Shown here piece by piece: positions 43,139 to 52,400 of a stretch of DNA of 64,000 bases. The translations under genes were made by a program, and so were the position numbers. Under the pieces are notes generated by a model. That model was not told where the DNA came from. It was given only the letters and a program-made list of their open reading frames with translations, and ran no database searches. Origin of the DNA: Acidobacteriota bacterium (lineage in GTDB: Bacteria > Acidobacteriota > Terriglobia > UBA7540); the NCBI GenBank assembly GCA_021838785.1, contig JAKCCV010000014.1, positions 1 through 64,000 of the forward strand. The letters are read 5' to 3'. The first letter of the stretch is position 1. Each line of letters starts with the position of its first letter.

Positions 43139-44800
43139 ATGAAGCAGGTCAAGCCGCAAGGTTCAAGTATCCAACCCGCTTCCATGCAGTGGAACCACCG
43201 CCATTCGCAACTTGACGATAAGATGATGGGCCATGAAGAAAAGCCGGCGTCGGAGGGCTCCCTCGTGCCCCGAGCGGCCGAGGGGTTGGTGCCCATCGCT
43301 TGGTTCAACCAGTCGGATCTCGCCGTGGCGTGGCTGGATAGCAAGATGGTCGTGCGCAAGGCCAGCCAAGGGCTTGCGGCCCTGTTGGCCACGAAGGTCA
43401 CCCTTCTTGAAGGGACGCCATGGACGACCTGGGTTGCGCCGCAGGACCGGGAGGCTGTTGAGGCCACCCTTGCCCAAGTCTTGGCGGATCACGGACAGTC
43501 ACGGGTTCTGGAATCCCGCTACACGGCGAAATCGGGCGACCTTCACTGGTGCTCGACATTAGCCCTGGCCGCGCGCGATGACGAAGGGCAGCCCGCCAAG
43601 GGGTTGCTTCTCATTCTCTTGGACGCCACGGGAAAGAAACAATTGGAGGAAGACTTCAAAGAGCTGGAGCAACAATTCCTCGCGGCCCAAAAGATGGGGA
43701 GCCTGGGACTGTTGGCGGGGGGCATGGCGCATGATTTCAATAATTTTCTCGAGGTCATTCTCGGCTTTGCCTCACTGGCCCGTTCGCGCGTGTCCAAAGG
43801 AAGTGAGCTTTACGAGCCTCTACAGATGATTGAGGAGTCGGCACGCCGCGCCTCCGAGTTGACGTCCCACCTTTTGAATCTGGTTCGGGAAAGCGGCGAG
43901 CCAGGCGATGCCGCTCATCCGGAAGAGGTTCTGCAAAGGGTGGTCAAGATTATTCGACGAACCTTTGACCGGAGCATCCAGATTGAAACTCGGTTGGAGC
44001 CCAAATTGCCTTGGGCACGCGGTGACGCCCGAAGTCTGGAACAAGCCGTCCTCAACCTGGCCCTCAATGCGCGAGATGCCATGCCGGAGGGCGGCATCCT
44101 GCGGATAGCGGCTGCCCGAACCACCTTGACCGGCCAGGAGATGCCACGCCGGCTCTCCCTTTCTCCCGGCGATTACGTTCGTCTGACGGTCGAGGACACC
44201 GGAACGGGAATGGGAAGCGCTGTTCTGAAGCGAATTTTTGATCCTTTGTTCACCACGAAACCCGCGGGCGAAGGGACCGGCCTGGGGCTTACCGTGGTCC
44301 AAAGAATCGTGCAGGGTTGTGGGGGCGCCATTCAGGTGGAGAGCATCCCTGGAAAGGGATCCTCATTTATCCTGTTCTTGCCCGTGGCCCCAGCGCCACA
44401 GCGTGCGGCAGCCCCGAAACGCACTGCAGCGCTGGTTCGAGGGCGCGGCACCGTGCTGGTGGTGGAGGACGAGCCCATGGTGTTGGCGTTTGTGGAAAAG
44501 GGACTCAAGCAGTTGGGCTACACGGTGCTGACGGCAACCTCGGGGAAAGAAGCGTGCGAGCTTTACGCTCGCCACGCCAATCAAATTGGCTGCGTGTTGC
44601 TGGATATGATTATGCCGGAAATGAGCGGCCTGGAAACTTATGCTCGGCTCAAAGCCATTCGACCCGACGTCAAAGTGATCATGTCTTCCGGTTATAGCCG
44701 GGAGCGCTTTCCGGAGGAGCTGGCCGAGGCTGATTTCTTGGGGAAACCCTACTCCCTTGAGGCGCTCTCCCGGGCCATTGAGAAAATACGCTCCCGATGA
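43139..44800 (+). CDS. PAS-containing hybrid histidine kinase with receiver domain
   Basis: This is a soluble sensor kinase of 553 residues with no membrane segment. A PAS-like domain (about 55-165) is followed by a helix and the phosphoacceptor H198 in GMAHDFNNFLEVILGFA. The HATPase has an N box LNLALNARDAMPEGG, G1 VEDTGTGM and G2 GEGTGLGLTVV. The C-terminal receiver (about 437-550) has its acceptor Asp489 (VLLDMIMPE) and Lys536. The AHDFNN type is common in NtrB-like and hybrid kinases. Which of several in-frame ATGs is the start is unclear, since the ribosome site at 43139 is too close. It overlaps the next gene by 4 bp. Confidence 0.92.
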   Translation: MKQVKPQGSSIQPASMQWNHRHSQLDDKMMGHEEKPASEGSLVPRAAEGLVPIAWFNQSDLAVAWLDSKMVVRKASQGLAALLATKVTLLEGTPWTTWVAPQDREAVEATLAQVLADHGQSRVLESRYTAKSGDLHWCSTLALAARDDEGQPAKGLLLILLDATGKKQLEEDFKELEQQFLAAQKMGSLGLLAGGMAHDFNNFLEVILGFASLARSRVSKGSELYEPLQMIEESARRASELTSHLLNLVRESGEPGDAAHPEEVLQRVVKIIRRTFDRSIQIETRLEPKLPWARGDARSLEQAVLNLALNARDAMPEGGILRIAAARTTLTGQEMPRRLSLSPGDYVRLTVEDTGTGMGSAVLKRIFDPLFTTKPAGEGTGLGLTVVQRIVQGCGGAIQVESIPGKGSSFILFLPVAPAPQRAAAPKRTAALVRGRGTVLVVEDEPMVLAFVEKGLKQLGYTVLTATSGKEACELYARHANQIGCVLLDMIMPEMSGLETYARLKAIRPDVKVIMSSGYSRERFPEELAEADFLGKPYSLEALSRAIEKIRSR

Positions 44801-45438
44801 AACGGGCCTCTACGACGGTTCAACCCGCCGATTTCTCGCGTCCGCTGCGGAAGGTTCTGGTGGCGGAAGATGACCCTGTCAGTCGGCGGCTGATTGAAGC
44901 GAGCCTGACACAATGGAGTTTGGAGCCGGTGGTGGCTGCGGATGGAGACGCCGCGTGGGCCATCCTTTCCAGGGCTGAGGCGCCCACGCTGGGTGTGATT
45001 GATTGGATGATGCCCGGGATTGATGGGCCGACGCTTTGCCGTCGGGCGCGTGAACGCCAGGGCACCCGCTCCGCCTACCTCATCCTGCTGACGGCGCGGG
45101 GCGGACCGGAAGATTTAGTGACCGGGCTGACCGCCGGGGCGGACGATTACATCACCAAGCCCTTCGATCGGGCGGAACTCCGGGCTCGGCTGGAGGTCGG
45201 AATCCGCGTCTTGGATTTGCAGGCTGAGTTGGCGCGTCGCATCGGCGAGCTCGAGCAAGCGTTGAAACAAGTAAAACGGTTGAAGGGTCTTCTGCCCATC
45301 TGCATGTATTGCAAAAGAATCCGAAATGACCACAACTATTGGCAACGGGTGGAATCTTATATCCGAGAGCATACTGAAGCCGATTTTACGCATGGCGTCT
45401 GCCCGGATTGCTATCAAAAGCTCGCGGAAGGCAAATAG
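44797..45438 (+). CDS. Response regulator with C-terminal zinc-ribbon-like domain
   Basis: This 213-residue protein has a complete receiver: acidic VAEDDP, phospho-acceptor Asp69 (GVIDWMMPG), Thr in LLTARG and Lys121 (YITKPFD). A coiled coil (about 138-165) leads to a small domain with CMYC (169/172) and CPDC (202/205), including KRIRNDHNYWQRVESYI. This C-terminal module recurs in bacterial receiver proteins and probably binds zinc; it is not a DNA-binding domain I know. The ATG overlaps the kinase stop (ATGA), so kinase and regulator are made together. Confidence 0.92.
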   Translation: MKRASTTVQPADFSRPLRKVLVAEDDPVSRRLIEASLTQWSLEPVVAADGDAAWAILSRAEAPTLGVIDWMMPGIDGPTLCRRARERQGTRSAYLILLTARGGPEDLVTGLTAGADDYITKPFDRAELRARLEVGIRVLDLQAELARRIGELEQALKQVKRLKGLLPICMYCKRIRNDHNYWQRVESYIREHTEADFTHGVCPDCYQKLAEGK

Positions 45439-45574
45439 GCGTGGTCGCAGGGGGCGCGGACCCCTTCCGCTGAGCGGCCTCCGACCTCGCCGCAGAATAT
45501 CCTTGGCTGCGGGCGCCATTGTGTTCCCGGTCTTTGTGCATCCGTTAGTCTTGGCGGAAAATTTAGGAGCAGCC

Positions 45575-48500
45575 ATGCCGGCCCGTCGTCAGGCCATGCC
45601 ATTCCGTATCTCTACCCTTGGCATGGTTTGTCTCTACCTCGTCTGGCCCCCCAAGGGAATGTCTCAGCTTGTCATGCTGTTGGCGTTTCTCGCCGTCGGG
45701 TTGACCCTCTGGGTCATTTATCTTCGACAGAAGGTCAGAGAGCAGCTTGCCCTGAGCCGCGAGTGGACGCGTCGAGAAGCTTCACTTAAGAAACAATACT
45801 ACGAGCTGTTTGAAAACGCCTACGACATCGTGTTTACAACCGACCTTCAGGGAAACTTTACCTCGCTCAATAAGGCCGCGGAGCGTGTCACCGGTATTGA
45901 CCGAGCTTCGGCGCTCGGACGCCCTGTTTTCGACATCATTGCGCCGGAATATCGGGAACTGGTGCAGCGAATGCGGGAAAGCAAGCTGCGGGGCGGTCCG
46001 CCCACCACCTATGAGCTGGAGATCCAATCGAACGACGGTCGTCGCATCCCGCTCGAAATTAGCAGTCGCGTGATTTATGAAGAAGGTCGGCCGATCGGCA
46101 TCCAAGGGATTGCCCGCGATATCTCGGAACGCAAGCGCGCCGAGCAGGCGTTGCGCGAGGAACGCAATCTGCTCCAGGCCTTTATGGACGCGCTGCCCGA
46201 CCACATCTACTTCAAGGATTGCGAAGGCCGATTTCTCCGCTCGAACAAAGCCCAGGCTGCGTCGTTCGGCTTAAGCGACCCCTCCCAACTGGTCGGTAAG
46301 ACCGACTTTGATTTCTTCACCCGGGAGCACGCCCGGCAGGCCTTCCAAGATGAGCAAGAGATTATTCGGACGGGCCGGCCGCTGCTGGTCAAAGTCGAAA
46401 AGACCGTTCACCCCGACGGTCGGGAGCGGTGGAAGCTGACCACCAAAATGCCGATGCGCGACGCCGCAGGTCAGATTGTGGGCACCTTTGGCATTTCGAG
46501 GGATATCACCGCGGAAAAGCAGATTGAGGAGGCCTTGCGGAAAAGCGAGGCGAGGTTTCGTCGGCTGGCGGAATCCAACATCATTGGGGTCACCATCGGC
46601 GACGAGACCGGGCGCATCGTGGAAGCCAATGACGCCTTCCTGAGCATCGTCGGTTACACTCGTCAAGACCTCGAAGCGGGCCACGTTCGCTGGGACACCA
46701 TGATGCCGCCGGACCAGAAGCACATCCTTCAGACGATGGGCGAAAGCCTGCGCACCCTCGGCGTGGTGACGCCCATTGAAACGGTTCACCTTCACAAGGC
46801 CGGCCATCGTGTCCCCGTCCTGCTCGGCTTGGCCACCATCGAGGGTCGGGAGGGCCAGGCCATCGGTTTTGTCGTGAACCTCACGGAGCGCAAGCGGATT
46901 GAGCAGGAACTCCAAAGAGCGCGTGACGCCGCGGAGACGGCCAATCGCGCCAAAAGCGAATTTCTGTCCAACATGAGCCATGAGCTTCGCACGCCGTTGA
47001 ACGGGATTATTGGCCTCACCGGCTTGGCGCTCGAAACCTCGCTCACCCAAGAACAGCGCGAATACCTCCGCCTGGTCAAATTCTCTGCGGAAAGCCTGCT
47101 TTCCGTGGTCAATGATGTTTTGGACTTTTCAAAGATCGAAGCGCGCCGCCTCGATTTGGTGGAAACCGAAACCGACTTGCGGGATCTGTTCGGAAACACC
47201 TTGCAGTCTCTGGCCTTCAGCGCCCACTCGAAAGGGCTTGAGTTGGCTTTGCGAGTGGACTGGGCGGTTCCCCAGCGCGTTTTGTGCGATGCGGACCGGT
47301 TACGCCAGGTCATCATCAACCTGGTCGGCAATGCCGTCAAGTTTACGGAGGCGGGGGAAGTGGTGCTTGCCATCGCTTCGCTTCGGCAAGGGGGCGGTCA
47401 GGCTGAACTCCGCTTTTCCGTCACGGACACGGGAATCGGCATTCCGCCCGACAAGCTCGCCGTAATCTTCGATCCGTTCGTTCAGGCCGACACCTCCGCC
47501 ACGCGCCGGCACGGCGGGGCCGGATTGGGGCTGGCCATTTCCTCGCGGATTATCGCGCGGATGGGTGGGCAAATTAAGGTTGAAAGCCAACTCGGGAAGG
47601 GAAGTCATTTTTACTTTGACCTGAAGATGCCCGTTGTGGCCGTCCCTGAAGCGGGTTCCATCACGAGCGACCTCCCATCGCTCGAGGGTGTGCGGGTCTT
47701 GATTGCGGATGATCATGCCACCTGCCGCAGCATTCTGGAAGAGGTTATCCGGCATTGGGGGATGCATCCGGTCACGGCGGCGGATGGCGCGACGGCCTGG
47801 CAGCTTTGGCAGGACGCGCAACGCGCGGGCCAGCCCTTTAAGCTCGTCATCACGGATATTCTGGTCCCACCCCAAGACGGCTTGGCGCTGGCGCGCAAGG
47901 TTTACGCAAGCGGGAAGAAGGGAGAATCCCCCGTCATCCTTCTGGTTCCTATCGGAAGGCGCAATAAGGCTTTCCGCCGGCTCAACCCGGCCGTGGCGGC
48001 GTTGCTGTGGAGGCCGACCAAGGAGGAGGAACTGCGGGCAGCCATTCGGCGCGTGCTGGGAGGGGCTGAAGCGAAGTCGTCTCGACCAGCCTCCGCAGCC
48101 CCGTCCCACCGATCTGGCCGCCCGCTTCGTATTCTGCTTGCCGAAGATAACTCGGTCAGCCGAACCTTTGCGGCGCGACTGCTTGAACGACAGGGCCATC
48201 AGGTGACGGCGGTGTCCAGCGGCCGTGAAGCTCTGCGCGCACTCGAAGATCAAGGCGAGCAAAATTTCGACGTGGTTCTGATGGACGTTCAGATGCCGGA
48301 CATGAACGGCCTTGAAGCAACCGCCGCGTTTCGGAAAAAAGCGCAAAGTTCCAAGCGGCACTTGCCGATCATTGCCTTGACGGCGGACATCCTGCCGGGT
48401 GATCCAGATCGCTTCCGGATTGCTGGAATGGACGGATACCTCTCGAAGCCTTTGGATCCAGAGAAGTTGGAGACCGCCTTGGAGTGGGTACGCGAGAAAG

Positions 48501-48889
48501 AGGAGCCGGGCGGCTTAGCCCAGGCGACGACGGCGGGTTCCGATCCGCCCTTCAATGAGGCTGAGCTATTGGCGCGTTTGGGCGGCGACAAGGAACTGCT
48601 GGCCGAACTGGCCGAAGTGTTTCTTGCCCAACTGCCGGACCACCTCAGAAACGTTCGCCGGGCGATCGAGCGGTGGGACGGTGCGGCCCTCGAGCAATCA
48701 GCGCACAAATTAAAGGGATCGCTCAGCCATTTTACAACCCGCTCGGCTTGGGTTGCGGTTGAGCGACTGGAGTTGATGGGACGGTCGGGGGATTTGGAAG
48801 GAGCACAGCAGGCGGCAAGCAACGCCGAAGAAGAACTCCATCGCCTGGCCGACCGCTTGGCGGATTTAACCCGCCCTCGAGCCCTCTAA
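45575..48889 (+). CDS. Membrane hybrid histidine kinase with three PAS, two receivers and HPt
   Basis: From ATG 45575 (AGGAG five bases upstream; the open frame before it is Arg-rich and rejected) the protein has 1,104 residues. It has one membrane helix (about 29-50) and PAS domains at about 75-185, 200-315 and 325-440. HisKA has H469 (MSHELRTPLNG) and the HATPase has N box NLVGNAVKF (about 582-590). Receiver 1 (about 706-828) has Asp761 but its conserved Lys position reads Arg813 (LLWRPTK). Receiver 2 (about 851-970) has Asp904 and Lys958. A C-terminal HPt has H1044 (AHKLKGS). It forms a complete phosphorelay in one chain. Confidence 0.93.
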   Translation: MPARRQAMPFRISTLGMVCLYLVWPPKGMSQLVMLLAFLAVGLTLWVIYLRQKVREQLALSREWTRREASLKKQYYELFENAYDIVFTTDLQGNFTSLNKAAERVTGIDRASALGRPVFDIIAPEYRELVQRMRESKLRGGPPTTYELEIQSNDGRRIPLEISSRVIYEEGRPIGIQGIARDISERKRAEQALREERNLLQAFMDALPDHIYFKDCEGRFLRSNKAQAASFGLSDPSQLVGKTDFDFFTREHARQAFQDEQEIIRTGRPLLVKVEKTVHPDGRERWKLTTKMPMRDAAGQIVGTFGISRDITAEKQIEEALRKSEARFRRLAESNIIGVTIGDETGRIVEANDAFLSIVGYTRQDLEAGHVRWDTMMPPDQKHILQTMGESLRTLGVVTPIETVHLHKAGHRVPVLLGLATIEGREGQAIGFVVNLTERKRIEQELQRARDAAETANRAKSEFLSNMSHELRTPLNGIIGLTGLALETSLTQEQREYLRLVKFSAESLLSVVNDVLDFSKIEARRLDLVETETDLRDLFGNTLQSLAFSAHSKGLELALRVDWAVPQRVLCDADRLRQVIINLVGNAVKFTEAGEVVLAIASLRQGGGQAELRFSVTDTGIGIPPDKLAVIFDPFVQADTSATRRHGGAGLGLAISSRIIARMGGQIKVESQLGKGSHFYFDLKMPVVAVPEAGSITSDLPSLEGVRVLIADDHATCRSILEEVIRHWGMHPVTAADGATAWQLWQDAQRAGQPFKLVITDILVPPQDGLALARKVYASGKKGESPVILLVPIGRRNKAFRRLNPAVAALLWRPTKEEELRAAIRRVLGGAEAKSSRPASAAPSHRSGRPLRILLAEDNSVSRTFAARLLERQGHQVTAVSSGREALRALEDQGEQNFDVVLMDVQMPDMNGLEATAAFRKKAQSSKRHLPIIALTADILPGDPDRFRIAGMDGYLSKPLDPEKLETALEWVREKEEPGGLAQATTAGSDPPFNEAELLARLGGDKELLAELAEVFLAQLPDHLRNVRRAIERWDGAALEQSAHKLKGSLSHFTTRSAWVAVERLELMGRSGDLEGAQQAASNAEEELHRLADRLADLTRPRAL

Positions 48890-48979
48890 CGGCTGAGGAT
48901 GGCGGGAGGCATTTTGCCAAGCAGCGGGAGCCGATATTTTTCCCGGAATGATGGCCCGGCGTGAGAGGGAGAAGCCCGC

Positions 48980-49891
48980 ATGAAGGTATTAGTGGCGGAA
49001 GACGATGCGGTGACGCGCCGGCTGCTGGAGGTGTCGCTCACGCGATGGAACTACGAGTCGGTCTCGACGGCTGATGGCAACGAGGCGTGGGAGATTCTCC
49101 AGCGGCCCGACGGTCCGCGCCTGGCCATCTTGGACTGGATGATGCCGGGAAAGAACGGCTTGGAGATTTGTCGCGCTCTGCGCCAGACTTCAAGCGAACG
49201 GTATATTTATGCTCTCATGCTGACGGCGCGGACCGAGCGAGCCGAGGTGCTGGAGGGGTTGGAAGCCGGGGCGAACGATTATCTGGTGAAGCCGCTCGAT
49301 CTGGCTGAGTTGCGGGCGCGGCTGCGCACCGGCCATCGCATTGTGGAGTTGCAAAGTCAACTTATCGAAGCGCGCGAGTCTCTGCGGCACGAAGCCACCC
49401 ACGACGCGCTGACCGGATTGTGGAACCGTGCGGCGCTTTTCGACATCCTTGAGCGGGAGTTGAACCGCGCTCGACGGCAAGCCCAGCCTCTGACCCTTAT
49501 CATGGCGGATTTGGACTTCTTTAAGCACATTAACGACCGGTACGGCCACTTGGCCGGCGACATCGTTTTGCGCGAGGCCGCCCTCCGCCTTCGCTCCGTT
49601 CTTCGACCGTACGATTCGGTGGGCCGTTACGGAGGCGAGGAGTTCATCGTGGTGGTGCCGGCTTGCGAGGGCTCGGGCTCGCTGGGCCTGGCGGAAAGAA
49701 TCCGCGGTGTGGTCGGTTCCACGCCGATCTCTACGCCCGACGGGGTGGTGGCGGTCACGCTCAGCGTGGGCGTCGCGGTGGCCAGGGGCGCGGAAATCCC
49801 CGCCGCGGACGCTTTGATTCGAGCCGCCGACATGGCTCTTTATCGAGCCAAGCAAGAGGGGCGAAATTGCTCGCGGATGGCGGAGAAGTGA
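48980..49891 (+). CDS. Response regulator diguanylate cyclase (REC-GGDEF)
   Basis: This 303-residue protein makes cyclic di-GMP when phosphorylated. The receiver has acidic VAEDDA, acceptor Asp52 (AILDWMMPG) and Lys104 (YLVKPLD). The GGDEF domain begins HDALTGLWNR, has metal-binding Asp in MADLDFFKHIND, active GGEEF (218-222) and an inhibitory I-site RPYD (209-212) at the usual five-residue distance. The architecture is the PleD/WspR type. It is followed 200 bp later by a collinear paralogue that has lost these residues. Confidence 0.95.
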   Translation: MKVLVAEDDAVTRRLLEVSLTRWNYESVSTADGNEAWEILQRPDGPRLAILDWMMPGKNGLEICRALRQTSSERYIYALMLTARTERAEVLEGLEAGANDYLVKPLDLAELRARLRTGHRIVELQSQLIEARESLRHEATHDALTGLWNRAALFDILERELNRARRQAQPLTLIMADLDFFKHINDRYGHLAGDIVLREAALRLRSVLRPYDSVGRYGGEEFIVVVPACEGSGSLGLAERIRGVVGSTPISTPDGVVAVTLSVGVAVARGAEIPAADALIRAADMALYRAKQEGRNCSRMAEK

Positions 49892-50091
49892 ACATCAGCC
49901 TCTTCCGCATCCCTGATGGCTCGGCAACCGAAGGCATGCTGACAGCGACAATTTATGAGATTTTTCAACCGCTTTATGAGAAACTACGGACACTGTCAAG
50001 AGGATGGCTGTCGCCGCAGAGTTGACGCGTCGCCTGGAGAGAACGGGAAAAAGGCTCGATGCTTCCTTTTGAGTCGCCGGGAGAGGGATAG

Positions 50092-51042
50092 ATGAAAATT
50101 TTGATTGCGGATGCAGACGCCACGTCACGGCAATCGCTCGAATCGTTGCTCACCCAATGGGGTTATCAGGTGATGGCGGCGACGGAAGGCCGAGAAGCTT
50201 TCCGGCAGCTCGTTCAGCCGGAGGCGCCGAAGCTCGCTATTTTGAGCGCTCATCTGACGGCGCTGGACGGAATCGAGGTTTGCCGCGAAGTGCGGAAGCG
50301 CGACGACCTTGATTACACCTACCTGATGGTGCTGCTGGGCCGCGGCGAGGACAGGACCCCACGACAAGCCGCCGAAGCCGGGGCCGATGATTACTTGCTT
50401 TCCCCAATCGTGGATGAGGAGTTGCGAGTGCGGCTGCGGGCGGCGCGACGGATTCTGGGGCTGCGTCATCAACTTCAGGAGGCCCAAGCCGCCCTCGGAT
50501 ATCAGGTTTCTCACGACCCACTGACCGGGCTGATGAACCGCGCTGCGACCTTGGATGTTTTGAGGCGTGAACTGGCACGGGTCCGGCGGGAGAAATCTCC
50601 CGTCGGGGTCATCAAGGTGGAACTGGATGATTTCCGGGCGATCAATCAAAAATACGGGAGCGCGGTGGGAGACAGCGTATTACGGGCAACCGCCCGCAAG
50701 CTGCGGGCTGCGGTACGGCCCTATGACGCCCTCGGGCGCTTTGGTGTGCAAGAATTCCTTATCGTCGCGCCGGGCAGTGATATTCGCGAGGCATTGGCCC
50801 AGGCTGAGCGCCTCCGCGTGGCCGTGGTCAGCGAAGCCGTAGAAATCAGCGAGTGGGGTCGCCATGTCCCGGAAGGTCAAGGACGACTCAACGTCACCGT
50901 GTGCTTGGGCGTGGCCGCGAGCAGTCAGGCTCCCGATCCCGACTCCTTGATTCGCGCTGCCGAAGCAGCTCTCCGGCGCGCCCGCGCCGCGGGTCCGAAC
51001 CGGGTTGAAATCGCCTCCCCGGAAGAACTGGCTGCCACGTAA
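50092..51042 (+). CDS. Degenerate REC-GGDEF paralogue, probably non-catalytic
   Basis: This 316-residue protein aligns without gaps to the preceding gene through residue 222, so the changes are unambiguous. The acceptor Asp52 is Ser (AILSAHLTA), Lys104 is Ser (YLLSPIV), an acidic-pocket Asp is Ala (IADADA), and GGEEF is GVQEF (218-222). The metal Asp of ADLDFF is changed (VELDDF). The RPYD I-site (209-212) is kept. It should neither be phosphorylated normally nor make c-di-GMP. It could bind c-di-GMP or pair with the active paralogue. A good reading frame with no stops argues against a pseudogene. Confidence 0.9.
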   Translation: MKILIADADATSRQSLESLLTQWGYQVMAATEGREAFRQLVQPEAPKLAILSAHLTALDGIEVCREVRKRDDLDYTYLMVLLGRGEDRTPRQAAEAGADDYLLSPIVDEELRVRLRAARRILGLRHQLQEAQAALGYQVSHDPLTGLMNRAATLDVLRRELARVRREKSPVGVIKVELDDFRAINQKYGSAVGDSVLRATARKLRAAVRPYDALGRFGVQEFLIVAPGSDIREALAQAERLRVAVVSEAVEISEWGRHVPEGQGRLNVTVCLGVAASSQAPDPDSLIRAAEAALRRARAAGPNRVEIASPEELAAT

Positions 51043-51177
51043 GCAGTCTCTCTCAGATTCCGAGGCCGACCCCGCCGCCCAGGGCTGCCGCTGATGGCGC
51101 TGAATCGCTCTCTTGATTCAGCGCGGCAGGCTCCTCACCCCTTGCTGACAGGCACCCAGCCTGGAAGCGCTTGGAGC

Positions 51178-51459
51178 TTACTTAAGAGCTTTGCGATTTG
51201 TTTTGGCCCAGGCGCTTTTGCTGCTGACGCCCTTCATCTCCGGCGAATGGGCGCCGCAGGCGCATTTGCCCTCTTTGGTTGCCATGGTCATGCAGGGGCA
51301 AGACTTTGTTTTCATGCAACTACACACATACACGGTCTTGTCCTTGGCGCCAGCCTTCGCAGCCGGGCGAGCGCTCAACAGTTGCGCTGCCCCCAGGGAG
51401 AACGCCAACGCCGCTCCGAGTAGAACAGCTTTGTGAATGGACTGCCACCTTTTCCTCAT
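51178..51459 (-). CDS. Exported Cys-rich small protein
   Basis: This 93-residue protein has a signal peptide (HKAVLLGAALAFSLGAAQLLSA). A short mature part contains VYVCSCMKTKSCPCMTMATKEGKCACG with six Cys in CxC and CxCG patterns, resembling a small metallothionein-like or zinc/copper-binding module. The length is ordinary for such proteins. No metal transporter or regulator is adjacent. Convergent with the 50092 gene, it stands alone. Confidence 0.75.
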   Translation of the reverse strand: MRKRWQSIHKAVLLGAALAFSLGAAQLLSARPAAKAGAKDKTVYVCSCMKTKSCPCMTMATKEGKCACGAHSPEMKGVSSKSAWAKTNRKALK

Positions 51460-51629
51460 CGTTCCTCCTCCTAGGTCTATGGTATGTAAAGAATGCTATC
51501 AGCCGGCTTGCGCCGCGTCAAGCGGAGTTTCGGGAGCGCACCCAGACGGGCCCATTGGCCCGCCGCGATGGGCCGCCGCTTGGCGGTTCGGCACGGACGG
51601 CGGTAATCTTGAGGAGATGGGAGGCAACG

Positions 51630-52340
51630 ATGAGCGAACTCAGCATTCAGACTGATCGAGTGGAGTTGAAAGTTTCTGACGGAAGCACGATGGCCGCTTA
51701 CGTAGCGCGGCCAAGCGGTGCGGCCAAGTGTCCCGGAATAATGATTTTTCAGGAAGCCTTTGGCGTGAACTCGCACATTCGTAACGTCACCGACCGTGTG
51801 GCTCGGGAGGGTTTTGTGGGCATTGCGCCGGAGCTGTTCCACCGCACCGCTCCCGGCTTCGAAGGAGACTACGCCAATTTCCAGCCCGCTATGCAACACA
51901 TTCGCGCCATGACGACGCAAGGGCTCGAAGCCGACCTCCGCGCGACCTTCGATTGGCTGGCCAACTTCCGCCAAGTCAACGCGGAGCTTATTCATGCCAT
52001 GGGCTTCTGCATGGGAGGGCGGGTCTCATTTTTAGCCAACAGCATTCTTCCTCTGAAGAGCGCCATTTCATACTACGGCGGCGGCATTGCTCCGGAGCTG
52101 TTGCCGCGCGCTTCCGCGCTTCACGCCCCCATGCTGTTTTTCTGGGGCGGCAAGGATCAGCACATCCCGCCGGCGCAGCGCCGCGCCGTGGTGGATGCGC
52201 TGTCTGCGGCCGGCAAACCGTATATCAATGTTGAATTTTCGGAGGCGGACCACGGCTTCCATTGCGACGAGCGGCCATCCTACCACGCCCGCTCCGCGCG
52301 GCTGGCTTGGGGCATGACGCTCGAGTTTGTGAGGTCGTAA
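51630..52340 (+). CDS. Dienelactone hydrolase family protein
   Basis: This alpha/beta hydrolase of about 236 residues has a catalytic Cys127 in GFCMGGR (Cys nucleophile typical of dienelactone hydrolases), Asp176 (WGGKDQHIP), His208 (EADHGFHCDE) and the Glu in IFQEAFGVN that activates the Cys. The ATG 51630 has GGGAGG upstream. Family members open lactones or act on small esters. No other aromatic-degradation genes are nearby. Confidence 0.92.
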   Translation: MSELSIQTDRVELKVSDGSTMAAYVARPSGAAKCPGIMIFQEAFGVNSHIRNVTDRVAREGFVGIAPELFHRTAPGFEGDYANFQPAMQHIRAMTTQGLEADLRATFDWLANFRQVNAELIHAMGFCMGGRVSFLANSILPLKSAISYYGGGIAPELLPRASALHAPMLFFWGGKDQHIPPAQRRAVVDALSAAGKPYINVEFSEADHGFHCDERPSYHARSARLAWGMTLEFVRS

Positions 52341-52400
52341 CGCGGTGCGTTCGGCTGGCAAGCTTGGGGTCGTTGGGACCTCGTGGGGTCGGGGGCTGGC

